Part shown: one piece after another, positions 33,970-43,155 of the stretch
Layout of the letters: every line of letters begins with the position of its first letter
Position numbering within the stretch: position 1 is the first letter of the stretch
Program-made: the position numbers and the translations under genes
Notes under the pieces: generated by a model
Told to the model about the DNA's origin: nothing
What the model saw: only the letters and a program-made list of their open reading frames with translations
Databases searched by the model: none
Assembly (NCBI RefSeq): GCF_003259505.1
Contig: NZ_QLLK01000004.1
Coordinates: forward strand, 385,717 to 436,740
Source: Algoriphagus yeomjeoni
GTDB taxonomy: Bacteria; Bacteroidota; Bacteroidia; Cytophagales; Cyclobacteriaceae
Direction of reading: 5' to 3'
Length of the DNA: 51,024 bases

Positions 33970-35120
33970 GACACTCGTCTAGAATAGAGCTAAGTCAATC
34001 CTCACTTACGAATAATATCAACTTCATTAAAAAGAAAGTTGGTGAAGGAGTAAAAATATCCTCTGTGGTCAAAGCAAATGCTTATGGTCATGGGATCAGG
34101 GAATTTGTGAAAATGGCTGAAAAGGCTGGAGTAAGTCATTTTGCAACAGCATCGGCATTCGAGGCGGAGGAAGTTTTGGCGGCAAAGTCATCTAGCAGTG
34201 ATGCCATGATTATGGGAATTCTATACGACGAAGATATCGATTGGGCAGTGGAAAACGGAATAGAGTTTTACGTGTTTAATTACGCAAGACTTCCAATAGT
34301 GCTCGAGTCAGCCAAAAGAATAGGAAAGCAAGCTAAGGTTCACATTGAAGTAGAAACTGGCGCTAACAGGACAGGAATGACTAAGGGAGAATTTCCTAGT
34401 ACCCTAAGTTTTCTTAAAAAACATACACAAGAGATCGCTTTCAAAGGGCTATGTACTCATTTTGGTGGGGCTGAAAACTTCTCGAATCAGTTTAAAATTA
34501 ATATGCAGCATGAGCGGTACAAAAACTTCCTCAAGCAGTGCAAGCAAAAGAACATGATGCCGGAGATAAGACATATTGCTTGTTCTGCAGCGGCTTTGGC
34601 GTACAAGGATACAGTGTATGATATGGTGAGAATTGGAGTGGCTCAGTATGGGTTTTGGCCGAGTCCGGATATTTACTATATGCATTTGCAGGAAACTGGA
34701 AAGCAGTCAGACAGTGCGCTGAAGCGGATTTTTACCTGGAAAACGGATGTGATGGATGTCCGTGATGTTGATGCAGGAGAATTTATTGGCTATGGAACCT
34801 CCTATCAAGCTTCCCGAAATATGAAAGTTGCCGTAATGCCACTAGGCTATAGTAATGGCTATCCCCGTGCTCAATCCAATATAGGTCATGTGTTGATCAA
34901 AGGAAAAAAAGTCCAAATCGTAGGCCTGATCAATATGAACCTCTTTATGGTAGATGTATCAAACCTTTCCGATGTAAAGGTGGGTGACGAGGTGGTGCTT
35001 GTAGGAAGGCAAAATAATAATACGATCAATATCAGTTCCTTTTCACAAGTGACCCAGTTGCTGAATAATGAAATGCTGAGTAGACTGCCTTCAGCTATTC
35101 CTAGAAGGATTGTTAAGTAG
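33963..35120 (+). CDS. Alanine racemase family protein
   Basis: PLP-dependent fold-type III racemase of 385 residues. The PLP lysine is K37 in SSVVKANAYGHG; the barrel continues with HIEVETGANRTGM and CTHFGGAE; the C-terminal domain has the catalytic tyrosine in GYGTSYQ followed by VMPLGYSNGYPR, and MNLFMVDVS near 320. DMVRIGVAQYGFWPS resembles the Alr phrase DMVRPGIALYG. The best guess is an alanine racemase dedicated to this cassette, since the cell wall needs another copy elsewhere; other amino acids are possible. The ATG at 33963 forms ATGGTAA with the upstream stop; an ATG at 33942 would add seven residues. Confidence 0.88.
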   Translation: MVRHSSRIELSQSSLTNNINFIKKKVGEGVKISSVVKANAYGHGIREFVKMAEKAGVSHFATASAFEAEEVLAAKSSSSDAMIMGILYDEDIDWAVENGIEFYVFNYARLPIVLESAKRIGKQAKVHIEVETGANRTGMTKGEFPSTLSFLKKHTQEIAFKGLCTHFGGAENFSNQFKINMQHERYKNFLKQCKQKNMMPEIRHIACSAAALAYKDTVYDMVRIGVAQYGFWPSPDIYYMHLQETGKQSDSALKRIFTWKTDVMDVRDVDAGEFIGYGTSYQASRNMKVAVMPLGYSNGYPRAQSNIGHVLIKGKKVQIVGLINMNLFMVDVSNLSDVKVGDEVVLVGRQNNNTINISSFSQVTQLLNNEMLSRLPSAIPRRIVK

Positions 35121-35212
35121 GGGCTGAAAAGTGTGGCTTCTGGAGAAGCAAGAATCATCTTTCGCCCAAATTGCAAGGGTCTTCACTGTACTTGGTTTTC
35201 ACACAGTATCTT

Positions 35213-36056
35213 CAACCCCGGGATAAAAATCAACCAACGACCCAGCGCTGGCGCACCATCGTCATATTGGAGACGGTAGCAGAATGCCAGCAAGATGGAA
35301 ACGAGAAAAAGTTGAATGCCGGATGACCGATGTTTAACAGAACAACTGAGGCAGTCTGAAGACTGCATTATCCTAGGTACAAGCCCGCCTGTGGTCGGAC
35401 AGGACTGAAGTCTTGCACCAGACAGGGTAAACTATCTATTAAGTCGCTTTTATCTATTTACTGTTAACAAAGCGGATATACATATAAAGTTTATTCGGAA
35501 TGAAGCAAAGTTCATGGATATCGGGACTTCATGGTATTATTTGACTTGAATCCAGCTTCTGGAGAAGCAGGACAAGGGTTGCTGGGAAACCGTTCGTGAC
35601 GACACGAACGGCGGCAAAGGACAGCGGTTGCTAGAAAACCGTTCGTGACGACACGAACGGCGGCAAGAAGACAAGGTCTGAAACCGAAAAAATTTCCGTA
35701 GGCATAGATCTTCACTAGCCCGGTGTTTCAACACCGGGATAAAAATCAACCAACGACCCAGCGCTGGCGCACCATCGTCATATTGGAGACGGGAGCAGAA
35801 TGCCAGCAAGATGGAAACGAGAAAAAGTTGGATGCCGGATGACCGATGTTTAACAGAACAACTGAGGCAGTCTGAAGACTGCATTATCCTAGGTACAAGC
35901 CCGCCTGTGGTCGGACAGGACTGAAGTCTTGCACCAGACAGGTCTTCAGTAGCCCGGTGTTTCAACACCGGGATAAAATCAACCAACGACCCAGCGCTGG
36001 CGCAACATCGTTTATTTGGAATGAGAAAGTAAATGCCAGCAAGATGAAAACGGGAA
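35213..36056. repeat. Three copies of a structured CCAGCGCTGG repeat
   Basis: Copies begin near 35213, 35719 and 35950. Each has a hairpin at its head (in copy 2, CCCGGTGTTTCAACACCGGG at 35719-35738), then ATCAACCAACGACCCAGCGC, GCCAGCAAGATG and, in the first two, a tail ending in CTTGCACCAGACAGG. Copies 1 and 2 are almost identical over about 210 bases. The order hairpin, CCAGCGCTGG, GGAGA, GCCAGCAAGATGGAAACG is the same as in 2692-3345, so all belong to one dispersed family of at least five copies. Between copies are repeats of AACCGTTCGTGACGACACGA. The whole gap 35121-36193 has no credible gene. Confidence 0.8.
35434..35485 (+). repeat. 52-bp dispersed repeat, copy 1
   Basis: A stretch from ATCTATTAAGTCGCTTTTAT to GCGGATATACATAT that recurs in the same orientation at 43020-43071 with one mismatch. 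Non-coding in both places. Confidence 0.85.
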
Positions 36057-36193
36057 GGTACAGGTAACGATAAGTCCAGCTTCTGGAGAAGCAGGACAGC
36101 GGTTGCTAGAAAACCGTTCGTGAGGACACGAACGGTGGCAAAGGACAAGGGTTGATATAATACCGTTCGTGACGACAGGAACGGGGCAGAGCA

Positions 36194-36227
36194 AAAAAAA
36201 TCGCAGACTTTGATCTGCGATTTTTTT
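36194..36227. terminator. Bidirectional rho-independent terminator
   Basis: A 14-bp stem AAAAAAATCGCAGA / TCTGCGATTTTTTT with a 6-base loop. It lies about 20 bases past the stop of the minus-strand Wzc gene and gives U-runs on both strands, so it can stop that transcript as well as read-through from the racemase side. Confidence 0.88.
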
Positions 36228-36246
36228 ATTCCAAATACTGAAAATT

Positions 36247-38694
36247 CTATTTTCTTCGCAATGCCCTTTTCCACCAAGGCAATTGAACCTCTTCGTGGTA
36301 ACCATAGGAATTATTCCCGTAGCCATAACCGTATCCGTAACCATAGCCATAACCGTAGCCCTTATCTATATGCACATCGTTAAGTATACCGTAGATTTTG
36401 GAGACTCCACCTTTTTCGACTAGATTATTTAGAATCTGAGTATTTCCTTTCATTGAGTATCCTTGACGGAATACATAGAAACTGATATCAGCAAAGCCAA
36501 ATAACTCCTTAGTCTCAGACACAAGGCCTACAGGAGGGCAGTCAAAAATAACCACATCATACTCTGCTTTTATCTCTCTAATAATCTCTCCAAACTTATC
36601 CTGAAGCAGTAATTCAGCAGGATTTGGAGGAATAGGACCAGAAAGTATGACATCCATATCTTTGTGACCCGTCGCTTTAACTACATCTCTCCAAGGCGTA
36701 TCAGAGCTAAGACAGGTACTCATTCCCTTATCATTTGGAAGATTAAAATCCTCAGCGATTTTGGGTTTTCTCAAATCCAAACCAATCAGTAAAGTCTTCT
36801 TACCCATCAATGCATAAACTGAAGCAACATTGATTGAAACAAAGGTTTTACCCTCTCCTGAAATAGAAGAAGTGAAAAGTATAGTTAGATTATCCTTATT
36901 AGGACTCAAATAGGACATATCAGCTCTGAGTGATCTGAAAGACTCTGTCACAGTTGATCTAGGATTATTCATAACAGGAATCGCATCCTCAGAATTATTT
37001 CTTCCTATCATTCCTATTAAAGGCACCTTGATTTGATTCTCAAGTTCCTTTGGATCTTCAATTTTAGTATTAAGGAAATCCTTGATAGTAATAAAACCAA
37101 TCGGTAGGATTAGGCCCAAAATCAAACCAATAAGTAGGTTCAATGATCTTTTGGGAGCAACAGGTTCCTGTCCAGACTTAGCAAAATCCAAGATGCTATT
37201 CTTTGGCATATTGGAAGCTTTTGTAATTTCAGCCTCAGCCTTTTTCTGCAAAAGGTAGATGTAGATATTTTCGTTAATGCTAAACTGACGCTGAATACCT
37301 ATCAGGTTACGTTCCGTTTCAGGTAAGGAATTAATATCCACATCTAGCATTCGAATCTGGGAATTCAGATCAGAAATTAAATTTTGAGTATTGCTTAATG
37401 CAGAATTCACATTCTCTTGCAATTGCTTCTTTGTATTCTGCAGTCTTGTAGCATTTTCTCTTACAGCTGGAGCCTCATCTGTGAAATTTGCAGTCAGTCT
37501 ATTTCGTTCTGACTGCAATTCACTATAGGCCTGAACTAAGGAATTCAATAACGGGTCAGTAACGCCTACAATAGATGGCGCCACCATATCACCTGACAAA
37601 TCAGAAACCAAATAATCTCTAAGTGTTTCGTAATATTTTAAATTAATCTCTGCCTGCCCCTTTTGCATCTCCAACTCCTGCATTCTTTCAAAGATCACAG
37701 AACCTTCCTCAGAGAGATTGAATACCTTATTTTCAGTTCTATATTTTTGCAATTTGTTTTCAGAGAACCTCAAGGAATCAGTAATTCCTGAAAGCTGCTC
37801 GTCAATAAATCTTACCGTGTTTTCAGAAGCCCTATTCTTTTCATCCAACTCTCTAGCCAGATACATTTCCATCAACTTATTGATGTAATCTTCGCCCAAT
37901 CGTCGTACGGGAGTTTCTAGGCTAAGTGAAAGTATAGAAGCCTGCTTATTGATTGGCGATACTGCAAGTTCTTCTTTGTATTTTAAAGCAAGGGATGGAG
38001 TATCTACCAAATTAAACTGAAGAATGTCGCCTGGAAGAGCAGCTATCTGATTGATAGTGAATGAGAAATTCTCACCGGAAATTTCCTGACCAAAAGTGTA
38101 AACAGATTTTGACAAGGAAACCTCTTGCTCTGGAAGGGTCTTATAAAAAGGGTCATTTGGATTGTAAACTCTAAACTCCTCGTTTTCAACGGAAAGTTCA
38201 AAAGAATCCTCATTGATAACTTCTAACTTAAACCGCCCTCCGACTAACTGAGGGTTCTTCCAGTCAACTGTTACCAGTATTGGTAATTTATCGTAAATCT
38301 GGGTTGTGGTAACAAAGCCCTCCTTATAATATTGAACATTTAAATTTAAGTCGGTAACTGCTTCTTGTGCTAGAGAAAAAGACTTTAAAATTCCAATTTC
38401 ATTTTCAATATTACTTTTACCTTGGAGCATTCCAAGACCAGAAGATTCAAACAAATCTGTGCCTAAGCTAGGCTTATCATCCACTACTAGAATACTTGAC
38501 TCTACTTTAAAAATATTAGTAGCATACCTGTTAAAAAGAAAAGCTCCTAATACACCCACAAACATGCAAGCGATAATCAATACCCAATATTGCAGGTAGT
38601 TGAACAATAATACTTTTAAATCAATTTCGTCCTCCTTTTGTACCATAAAAGGATTTTGCCCAGAATTGGATGGATTGGGTGTATTCGGGTACAT
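36247..38694 (-). CDS. wzc: Wzc-like polysaccharide co-polymerase with tyrosine autokinase domain
   Basis: Inner-membrane protein of 815 residues that controls chain length and export. A Wzz domain with a first helix (about 30-50) and a second helix (about 515-535) encloses a long coiled-coil periplasmic part. The cytoplasmic BY-kinase shows Walker A SGEGKTF near residue 610, Walker A' LLIGLDLRKPK, and Walker B YDVVIFDCPPVG. The C-terminal tail is an extreme Tyr cluster, eight GY dipeptides followed by NNSYGYHEEV, the expected autophosphorylation site; it is encoded by a hexanucleotide repeat (36317-36360). It starts at ATG 38694, 6 bases after the export lipoprotein gene. Confidence 0.93.
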   Translation of the reverse strand: MYPNTPNPSNSGQNPFMVQKEDEIDLKVLLFNYLQYWVLIIACMFVGVLGAFLFNRYATNIFKVESSILVVDDKPSLGTDLFESSGLGMLQGKSNIENEIGILKSFSLAQEAVTDLNLNVQYYKEGFVTTTQIYDKLPILVTVDWKNPQLVGGRFKLEVINEDSFELSVENEEFRVYNPNDPFYKTLPEQEVSLSKSVYTFGQEISGENFSFTINQIAALPGDILQFNLVDTPSLALKYKEELAVSPINKQASILSLSLETPVRRLGEDYINKLMEMYLARELDEKNRASENTVRFIDEQLSGITDSLRFSENKLQKYRTENKVFNLSEEGSVIFERMQELEMQKGQAEINLKYYETLRDYLVSDLSGDMVAPSIVGVTDPLLNSLVQAYSELQSERNRLTANFTDEAPAVRENATRLQNTKKQLQENVNSALSNTQNLISDLNSQIRMLDVDINSLPETERNLIGIQRQFSINENIYIYLLQKKAEAEITKASNMPKNSILDFAKSGQEPVAPKRSLNLLIGLILGLILPIGFITIKDFLNTKIEDPKELENQIKVPLIGMIGRNNSEDAIPVMNNPRSTVTESFRSLRADMSYLSPNKDNLTILFTSSISGEGKTFVSINVASVYALMGKKTLLIGLDLRKPKIAEDFNLPNDKGMSTCLSSDTPWRDVVKATGHKDMDVILSGPIPPNPAELLLQDKFGEIIREIKAEYDVVIFDCPPVGLVSETKELFGFADISFYVFRQGYSMKGNTQILNNLVEKGGVSKIYGILNDVHIDKGYGYGYGYGYGYGYGNNSYGYHEEVQLPWWKRALRRK
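36317..36360. repeat. Hexanucleotide repeat coding for the Gly-Tyr tail of Wzc
   Basis: Seven imperfect copies of CCGTAG/CCATAA-type hexamers in tandem, read on the minus strand as GGNTAY (Gly-Tyr). Change by one unit keeps the frame and alters the number of tyrosines by one. Confidence 0.85.
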
Positions 38695-38700
38695 AAATGC

Positions 38701-39510
38701 TTATCTGAATAAATTTAAAATGAGGGCTACAGAAGAAACACCTGCAAACACCAGAGCTAAAGTTTGTGCTGTATTTTCACCAGTACCAGTTTCTCTAACT
38801 TTCATTGGTTCCACATAAAGTTGATCATTTGGCTGAATGAAGTAGAAAGGTGAGGCTACAATCTGCCTATCCAGTAAATCAATTCTATGCAGTCTAGTTC
38901 CTTCAGGATACTGTCTAATGAGCAATACCTCATCTCTTTTAGCCACTGTTGTTAAATCACCGGCATTTGCGATGGCTTCAAAAATCGTCATTCTATCCTG
39001 CAGGACCACAAACTTTCCTGGTCTTCTAAATTCACCTAATGCAGAGTAGCGAACACCTCCAAGTTTAACTTTAACGTAGAGTTCACTGGTCACATATTTT
39101 CGAAGGCTTTCTTCTATAGTAACTCTTGCCTCTTCTAAAGTTTTCTCCTTAACATTCACATTACCAACAATTGGTAGTCTAATGTTACCACTTTGATCAA
39201 CGGAATAGCCCGTCATATAGTAGATATCTCCTCCATTTTGAGCAGAGACATTCCCCATTTGCCCATTCATCTGAGTAGCTTGATTATTAAAGCCCATAGA
39301 CAACAAATCATCCACTGTCTGTATATTCACATCAATGATATCATTGTACTGTAGCTTGTATTCAGGGATTTCGTAGGTGATTAATTCTCCGTCCTCTATA
39401 GGTGTATTTTCCTCAAGATTTTGCAGATAAATGATCTTCTCATTGGAGATACAGCCAAAGGCCATAAAAAAAACAAGGGAAAACGATAGCCCCTTCAACA
39501 ACTTCCTCAT
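38701..39510 (-). CDS. wza: Wza-like polysaccharide export lipoprotein
   Basis: 269-residue outer-membrane export protein. The N-terminus is a lipoprotein signal peptide with the lipobox AFGC near residue 17-20. A poly_export/SLBB pattern follows: YKLQYNDIIDVNIQTVDD near 52, SGNIRLPIVGNVNVKEKTLEEA near 108, and SALGEFRRPGKFVVLQDRMTIFEAI near 155. The C-terminal hydrophobic stretch (about 250-267) is the membrane helix also found in Wza-type channels. It is the first gene of a two-gene unit with wzc, preceded by a good -7 box 36 bases upstream of its ATG. Confidence 0.92.
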   Translation of the reverse strand: MRKLLKGLSFSLVFFMAFGCISNEKIIYLQNLEENTPIEDGELITYEIPEYKLQYNDIIDVNIQTVDDLLSMGFNNQATQMNGQMGNVSAQNGGDIYYMTGYSVDQSGNIRLPIVGNVNVKEKTLEEARVTIEESLRKYVTSELYVKVKLGGVRYSALGEFRRPGKFVVLQDRMTIFEAIANAGDLTTVAKRDEVLLIRQYPEGTRLHRIDLLDRQIVASPFYFIQPNDQLYVEPMKVRETGTGENTAQTLALVFAGVSSVALILNLFR

Positions 39511-39545
39511 ATATATTCTTTTAATATTTCTCTACAAAAACTGCG

Positions 39546-39553
39546 CAAACTTA
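39546..39553 (-). promoter_or_regulatory. Candidate -7 promoter box for the wza-wzc unit
   Basis: On the minus strand TAAGTTTG followed by CGC matches TAnnTTTG, 36 bases before the ATG of the export lipoprotein gene. A TTTG (39566-39569) is nearby but closer than the usual -33 spacing. The rest of 39511-39818 holds nothing else recognisable apart from some low-complexity words near 39750. Confidence 0.45.
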
Positions 39554-39818
39554 AACATTTAACCTCAAATTGTACTCTTTTTTATGATTTCGATAATAAG
39601 AAGCTGAATTTCACTCGCTCTTATCAGGAATGAGATATTGGGGCGTTTTAGTAAGTCATTCTTCATTTGATTTCTTAACATGTAGAAATACCAAAGGCAT
39701 ATTTTGAAATTGTTGAATAATTCTAGAATAGGAAGTATTGCTTAATTTCGAATTTAGAATGCTAAATGTTGAATAATGAAGTTGGGCACTGAAAGGTAAA
39801 TTTGATATAGAGGAAGAA

Positions 39819-40202
39819 ATGAAAGGCAAACAGATCATACAAATAGGAGCAGTTTTTGGAATGCTGGCAGTGGGAATCGGTGCTTTTGGAGCACATGGAT
39901 TGAAAGATCTCTTAGCTGAAACTGGAAGAGCAGAAACATTTGAAACTGCTGTCAAGTATCATTTTTACCACTCTCTGGCAATATTCCTAATTGGAATACT
40001 GGCTTTAGTCAAACCAACTTGGCACAAGCTTAGCACTGCAGCAATACTAATGGTAGTTGGGATTTTAATATTTTCAGGCTCACTCTATTTTCTATCCTTG
40101 ACAGGAATTACCTGGCTAGGAGCAATCACTCCATTTGGAGGAGTTGCATTTATAGCTGGATGGATTCTTATATTTCTCGCAGCTTCAAACAAGAATGACT
40201 AA
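39819..40202 (+). CDS. DUF423 family membrane protein
   Basis: Small 127-residue integral membrane protein. The N-terminal helix with GAFGAHGLKDLL is the family signature, and a second FYHSLAIFLIG helix follows with two further helices. Function in general is unknown; relatives include YgdD of Escherichia coli. Its stop TAA overlaps the ATG of the next gene by one base (TAATG), so it is co-translated with the carboxypeptidase gene. Confidence 0.9.
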   Translation: MKGKQIIQIGAVFGMLAVGIGAFGAHGLKDLLAETGRAETFETAVKYHFYHSLAIFLIGILALVKPTWHKLSTAAILMVVGILIFSGSLYFLSLTGITWLGAITPFGGVAFIAGWILIFLAASNKND

Positions 40203-41494
40203 TGCAGAAAAAACTATTCTTATTCTTTCTTACTCTCTTCTTTTTTAACTCCTCATTTGCTCAGCTCAGCAAGAATCAATATATCAAACTGGAATCTGCA
40301 CTTGGAGAAACAAGCTTTTTCAATGGTCATTTGACTGGTTTCATGCTGTATGATCTGGATTCTCAGCTGGTCCTTTATGAGAAAAACAGTCATCAGCGAT
40401 TTATCCCTGCTTCTACCACCAAGCTTTTTACCCTTTTCTCATCATTAATAGTTCTAAACGACAGCACCCAGACTCTTCGCTATACAACTGAAGGGAAGAC
40501 TATAAAAATTTGGGGTTCAGGTGATCCAAGTTGGAAATACAAAGAGTTATACCAACCTGATTTTCAAGAGTTTTTAGCACCTTTTGATCAAGTAATATTT
40601 TCGGATGCCAATATGATGTCTCCTGCCTTTGGATACGGTTGGCAATGGGATGACTATTATTACAATTATTCTGCTGAGCGATCTTCCTTACCCATCTTTG
40701 GAAATCTGGTACAAGTAAAGAAAGTAGGCAATGCACCTAGGGTCTTCCCTCCCATTTTTCAGGAATCAGTTTACCCTACTTCGAGAACCATACGGGAATT
40801 GGAGCGGGACTTTCATACCAATAAATTCTATTACAATCCCAACAATTTCAGGGCAAGGGAGGAGTTTATTCCTTTTATATATAGTCCTGAGTTATTCGTG
40901 AAACTTGCCTCAGACGCCACTGGCAAGCAATGGATCTATCAACCCGACAGTTTGCCAACAATTCATAAAGAATGGCGAGCTGCACCACTCTTTCCTATCT
41001 TAAAGGAAATGATGCTGGAAAGTGATAATTTTCTTGCTGAACAGCTAATGCTCATGGTTTCAGATCGTCTTTTTCAGCGGCTTGATACTGAGCGGGCAAT
41101 CGAATTCATGCTCAAAACCTATCTTTTTGATTTACCGGATGCCCCTCAGTGGGTAGATGGGTCTGGACTAAGCAGGCACGATTTGATAACTCCGCGGAGC
41201 ATGGTAGCACTTTTTGAGAAAATCTACCGAATGATGCCTGACCAGCAGCTTTTCGAATTACTCCCTATTGGGGGAAGGTCAGGTACGCTAGAAAATAGCT
41301 ACCAAGCAGATTCTCCTTACATTTTTGCAAAGACAGGTACAATGAGCAATAACCACAGCTTAGTCGGCCTGATCAAAGGTAAAAGCGGAAGATATTATTG
41401 CTTTGCTTTTATGAACTCTAATTACCCCTGGAAAGCCTCTGAGGTGAGAAGGGAGATGGAAAAAGTGATGGTAATGGTGAGGGAGATGGTTTGA
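40202..41494 (+). CDS. dacB: D-alanyl-D-alanine carboxypeptidase/endopeptidase (peptidase S13, PBP4 family)
   Basis: Periplasmic penicillin-binding protein of 430 residues with a signal peptide (about 1-20, ending FAQ). The three active-site motifs are present: STTK near residue 66, SDN near 276, and KTGT near 378. At this size it is the shorter form without large inserted domains. It trims or cuts stem peptides of peptidoglycan. It forms a unit with the DUF423 gene (TAATG), and the LD-carboxypeptidase gene follows 240 bases later; the gap holds a low-complexity TGTCGGT tract (41495-41545). Confidence 0.92.
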   Translation: MQKKLFLFFLTLFFFNSSFAQLSKNQYIKLESALGETSFFNGHLTGFMLYDLDSQLVLYEKNSHQRFIPASTTKLFTLFSSLIVLNDSTQTLRYTTEGKTIKIWGSGDPSWKYKELYQPDFQEFLAPFDQVIFSDANMMSPAFGYGWQWDDYYYNYSAERSSLPIFGNLVQVKKVGNAPRVFPPIFQESVYPTSRTIRELERDFHTNKFYYNPNNFRAREEFIPFIYSPELFVKLASDATGKQWIYQPDSLPTIHKEWRAAPLFPILKEMMLESDNFLAEQLMLMVSDRLFQRLDTERAIEFMLKTYLFDLPDAPQWVDGSGLSRHDLITPRSMVALFEKIYRMMPDQQLFELLPIGGRSGTLENSYQADSPYIFAKTGTMSNNHSLVGLIKGKSGRYYCFAFMNSNYPWKASEVRREMEKVMVMVREMV

Positions 41495-41545
41495 TGTCGG
41501 GTGTTTGATGTCCGATGTCGGTTGTCGGTTGTCGGTTGTCGGTTA
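41495..41545. repeat. Low-complexity TGTCGGT tract after dacB
   Basis: Iterated GATGTC and GGTTGTC words. The same kind of word appears inside fcl (27321-27360). Confidence 0.8.
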
Positions 41546-41732
41546 AACCCTTCGGTCTCCTTTCTTCGGTCTTTCGTGCAAAGAATCTAAGGTGAATGGC
41601 ATCCTTGCGAATAATCATAAAAGGTCTTTTGAATGATGATTTTTCTCTTTGCGACTAGCGCCCTTGCGGGAGTCATTTACTTCAAAATAAAAAAGCCTTA
41701 TTTTCACATCTCAGAATAAACCAACCTGCCCA

Positions 41733-42773
41733 ATGCAAAAACGCGCTTTTCTTAAATCTCTTGGATTACTTTCTGCTTCCTTTCCGCTAGTTTCTTGGGA
41801 CAGGGCACATGCGTCTTTTGATCCCAAAACACTTTTGCCGAAGGCGATCAAAAAAGGAGACACCGTCGGTCTGATAGCTCCATCTGCCGCAATGGCGGAT
41901 AGAATGCAGTTTACATTTGCGCAGGAAGCATTGGAAGCGCTTGGTTTCCAAGTGAAGCTAGGAGAAAATCTCAAAAACCGATACGGGCATTTGGCTGGAA
42001 CTGATGAAGAGAGAGCTGGTGATCTGAATGAGATGTTTTCCGACAAGGATATTAAAGCGATTATTTGCATACGTGGGGGCTCTGGTGCAGCGCGGATTTT
42101 ACCTATGATAGATTACAAGTCAATTGCAAAAAATCCAAAGCCACTTCTTGGGTACTCTGATATCACGGCTTTGCATTGCGCGATTCATGCACAAACCGGC
42201 TTAATAACTTTCCATGGCCCTATGGGCTCCAGTACCTGGAATAGCTTCAACGTGAAGCAGTTTGAGAAGGTATTTATAGAAAAGGAAAAGGTAACTTTTG
42301 AAAATATTCATGCAGAAAGCGATGACTTAGTAGTCAAGTCAAACCGTATTCAAACACTGAAAGGTGGTACCGCTGAGGGGAAAATTCTGGGTGGAAACCT
42401 AACTGTTTTAACAGCAATTTCCGGTTCGCCTTATTACCCAGATTTCAAAGACGCTATTCTATTCATCGAAGATGTGGGAGAAGACCCCTATAAAGTGGAC
42501 CGCATGATGAGTACGCTGAAGCTCAATGGGACTCTGGATCAAATCAAAGGCTTTGTTTTCGGGCAGTGTTCGGACTGCGAACCTGGTGGAGGATACGGTT
42601 CGCTTACCTTAGACCAGGTGCTGGATGATTATATTTTGCCTTTGAAAATCCCGGCTTACTCTGGCGCGATGATTGGGCATATTTCCAAGCAATTTATAAT
42701 TCCAGTTGGTGCCAATGTCCAAATGGATGCAGACAAAGGGACCATTTCACTGCTTGACTCCGTATTTCAGTGA
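41733..42773 (+). CDS. LD-carboxypeptidase (peptidase S66)
   Basis: 346 residues with an N-terminal export signal (KRAFLKSLGLLSASFPLV, arginine near the start). The S66 pattern is visible: IKKGDTVGLIAPS near residue 40, ICIRGGSGAARILP near 112, the nucleophile serine in GYSDITALH near 142, a Glu in LFIEDVGEDPYKVDRM near 250 and a His in MIGHISKQFIIPVG near 325. It removes the last D-Ala from tetrapeptide stems during peptidoglycan recycling; the export signal suggests a periplasmic role here rather than the cytoplasmic one of E. coli LdcA. Confidence 0.9.
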   Translation: MQKRAFLKSLGLLSASFPLVSWDRAHASFDPKTLLPKAIKKGDTVGLIAPSAAMADRMQFTFAQEALEALGFQVKLGENLKNRYGHLAGTDEERAGDLNEMFSDKDIKAIICIRGGSGAARILPMIDYKSIAKNPKPLLGYSDITALHCAIHAQTGLITFHGPMGSSTWNSFNVKQFEKVFIEKEKVTFENIHAESDDLVVKSNRIQTLKGGTAEGKILGGNLTVLTAISGSPYYPDFKDAILFIEDVGEDPYKVDRMMSTLKLNGTLDQIKGFVFGQCSDCEPGGGYGSLTLDQVLDDYILPLKIPAYSGAMIGHISKQFIIPVGANVQMDADKGTISLLDSVFQ

Positions 42774-42962
42774 TAGAGGGTGTCGGGTTGAGACAGAAGA
42801 CCGAAGACCGAAGTTGCCTAAATCTTAGTGTTAAACATATCGTATGATATTTTAGCTCTATTTGATGTATTAAAATCGGTTATACGCAGAAAATATTATA
42901 TAATATGATTATCCGCAATGATGCCAGTCACCTTAGATTCTTTGCTTGGTTGGCTGGAAGAC

Positions 42963-42982
42963 CTCCCGATAGCTATCGGGAG
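42963..42982. repeat. Palindrome CTCCCGATAGCTATCGGGAG, copy 3
   Basis: A perfect 20-base palindrome inside the 382-base gap after the LD-carboxypeptidase gene; its 16-base core is shared with 3798 and 25802. The repeat AGACCGAAGACCGAAG flanks it on the right and also appears near 42805. Confidence 0.75.
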
Positions 42983-43019
42983 ACCGAAGACCGAAGCGGC
43001 CTCAAAGCTAGGGTATACC

Positions 43020-43071
43020 ATCTATTAAGTCGCTTTTATCTATTTACTGGTAACAAAGCGGATATACATAT
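43020..43071 (+). repeat. 52-bp dispersed repeat, copy 2
   Basis: Same as 35434-35485 except one base. Both copies follow a run of other short repeats and do not overlap genes. Confidence 0.85.
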
Positions 43072-43155
43072 TATATAATAATCAAGGGTCTATTCTCAAG
43101 TAAAATAAATCCAATTGCATAAGGTAAAACACCTTTAGCAAATAATTAACAACAC

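Noticed and set aside
35512..36350. Frames up to 246 codons on the minus strand
   Set aside because: They consist of the structured repeats and even run into the Wzc tail in another frame; no protein family is visible.
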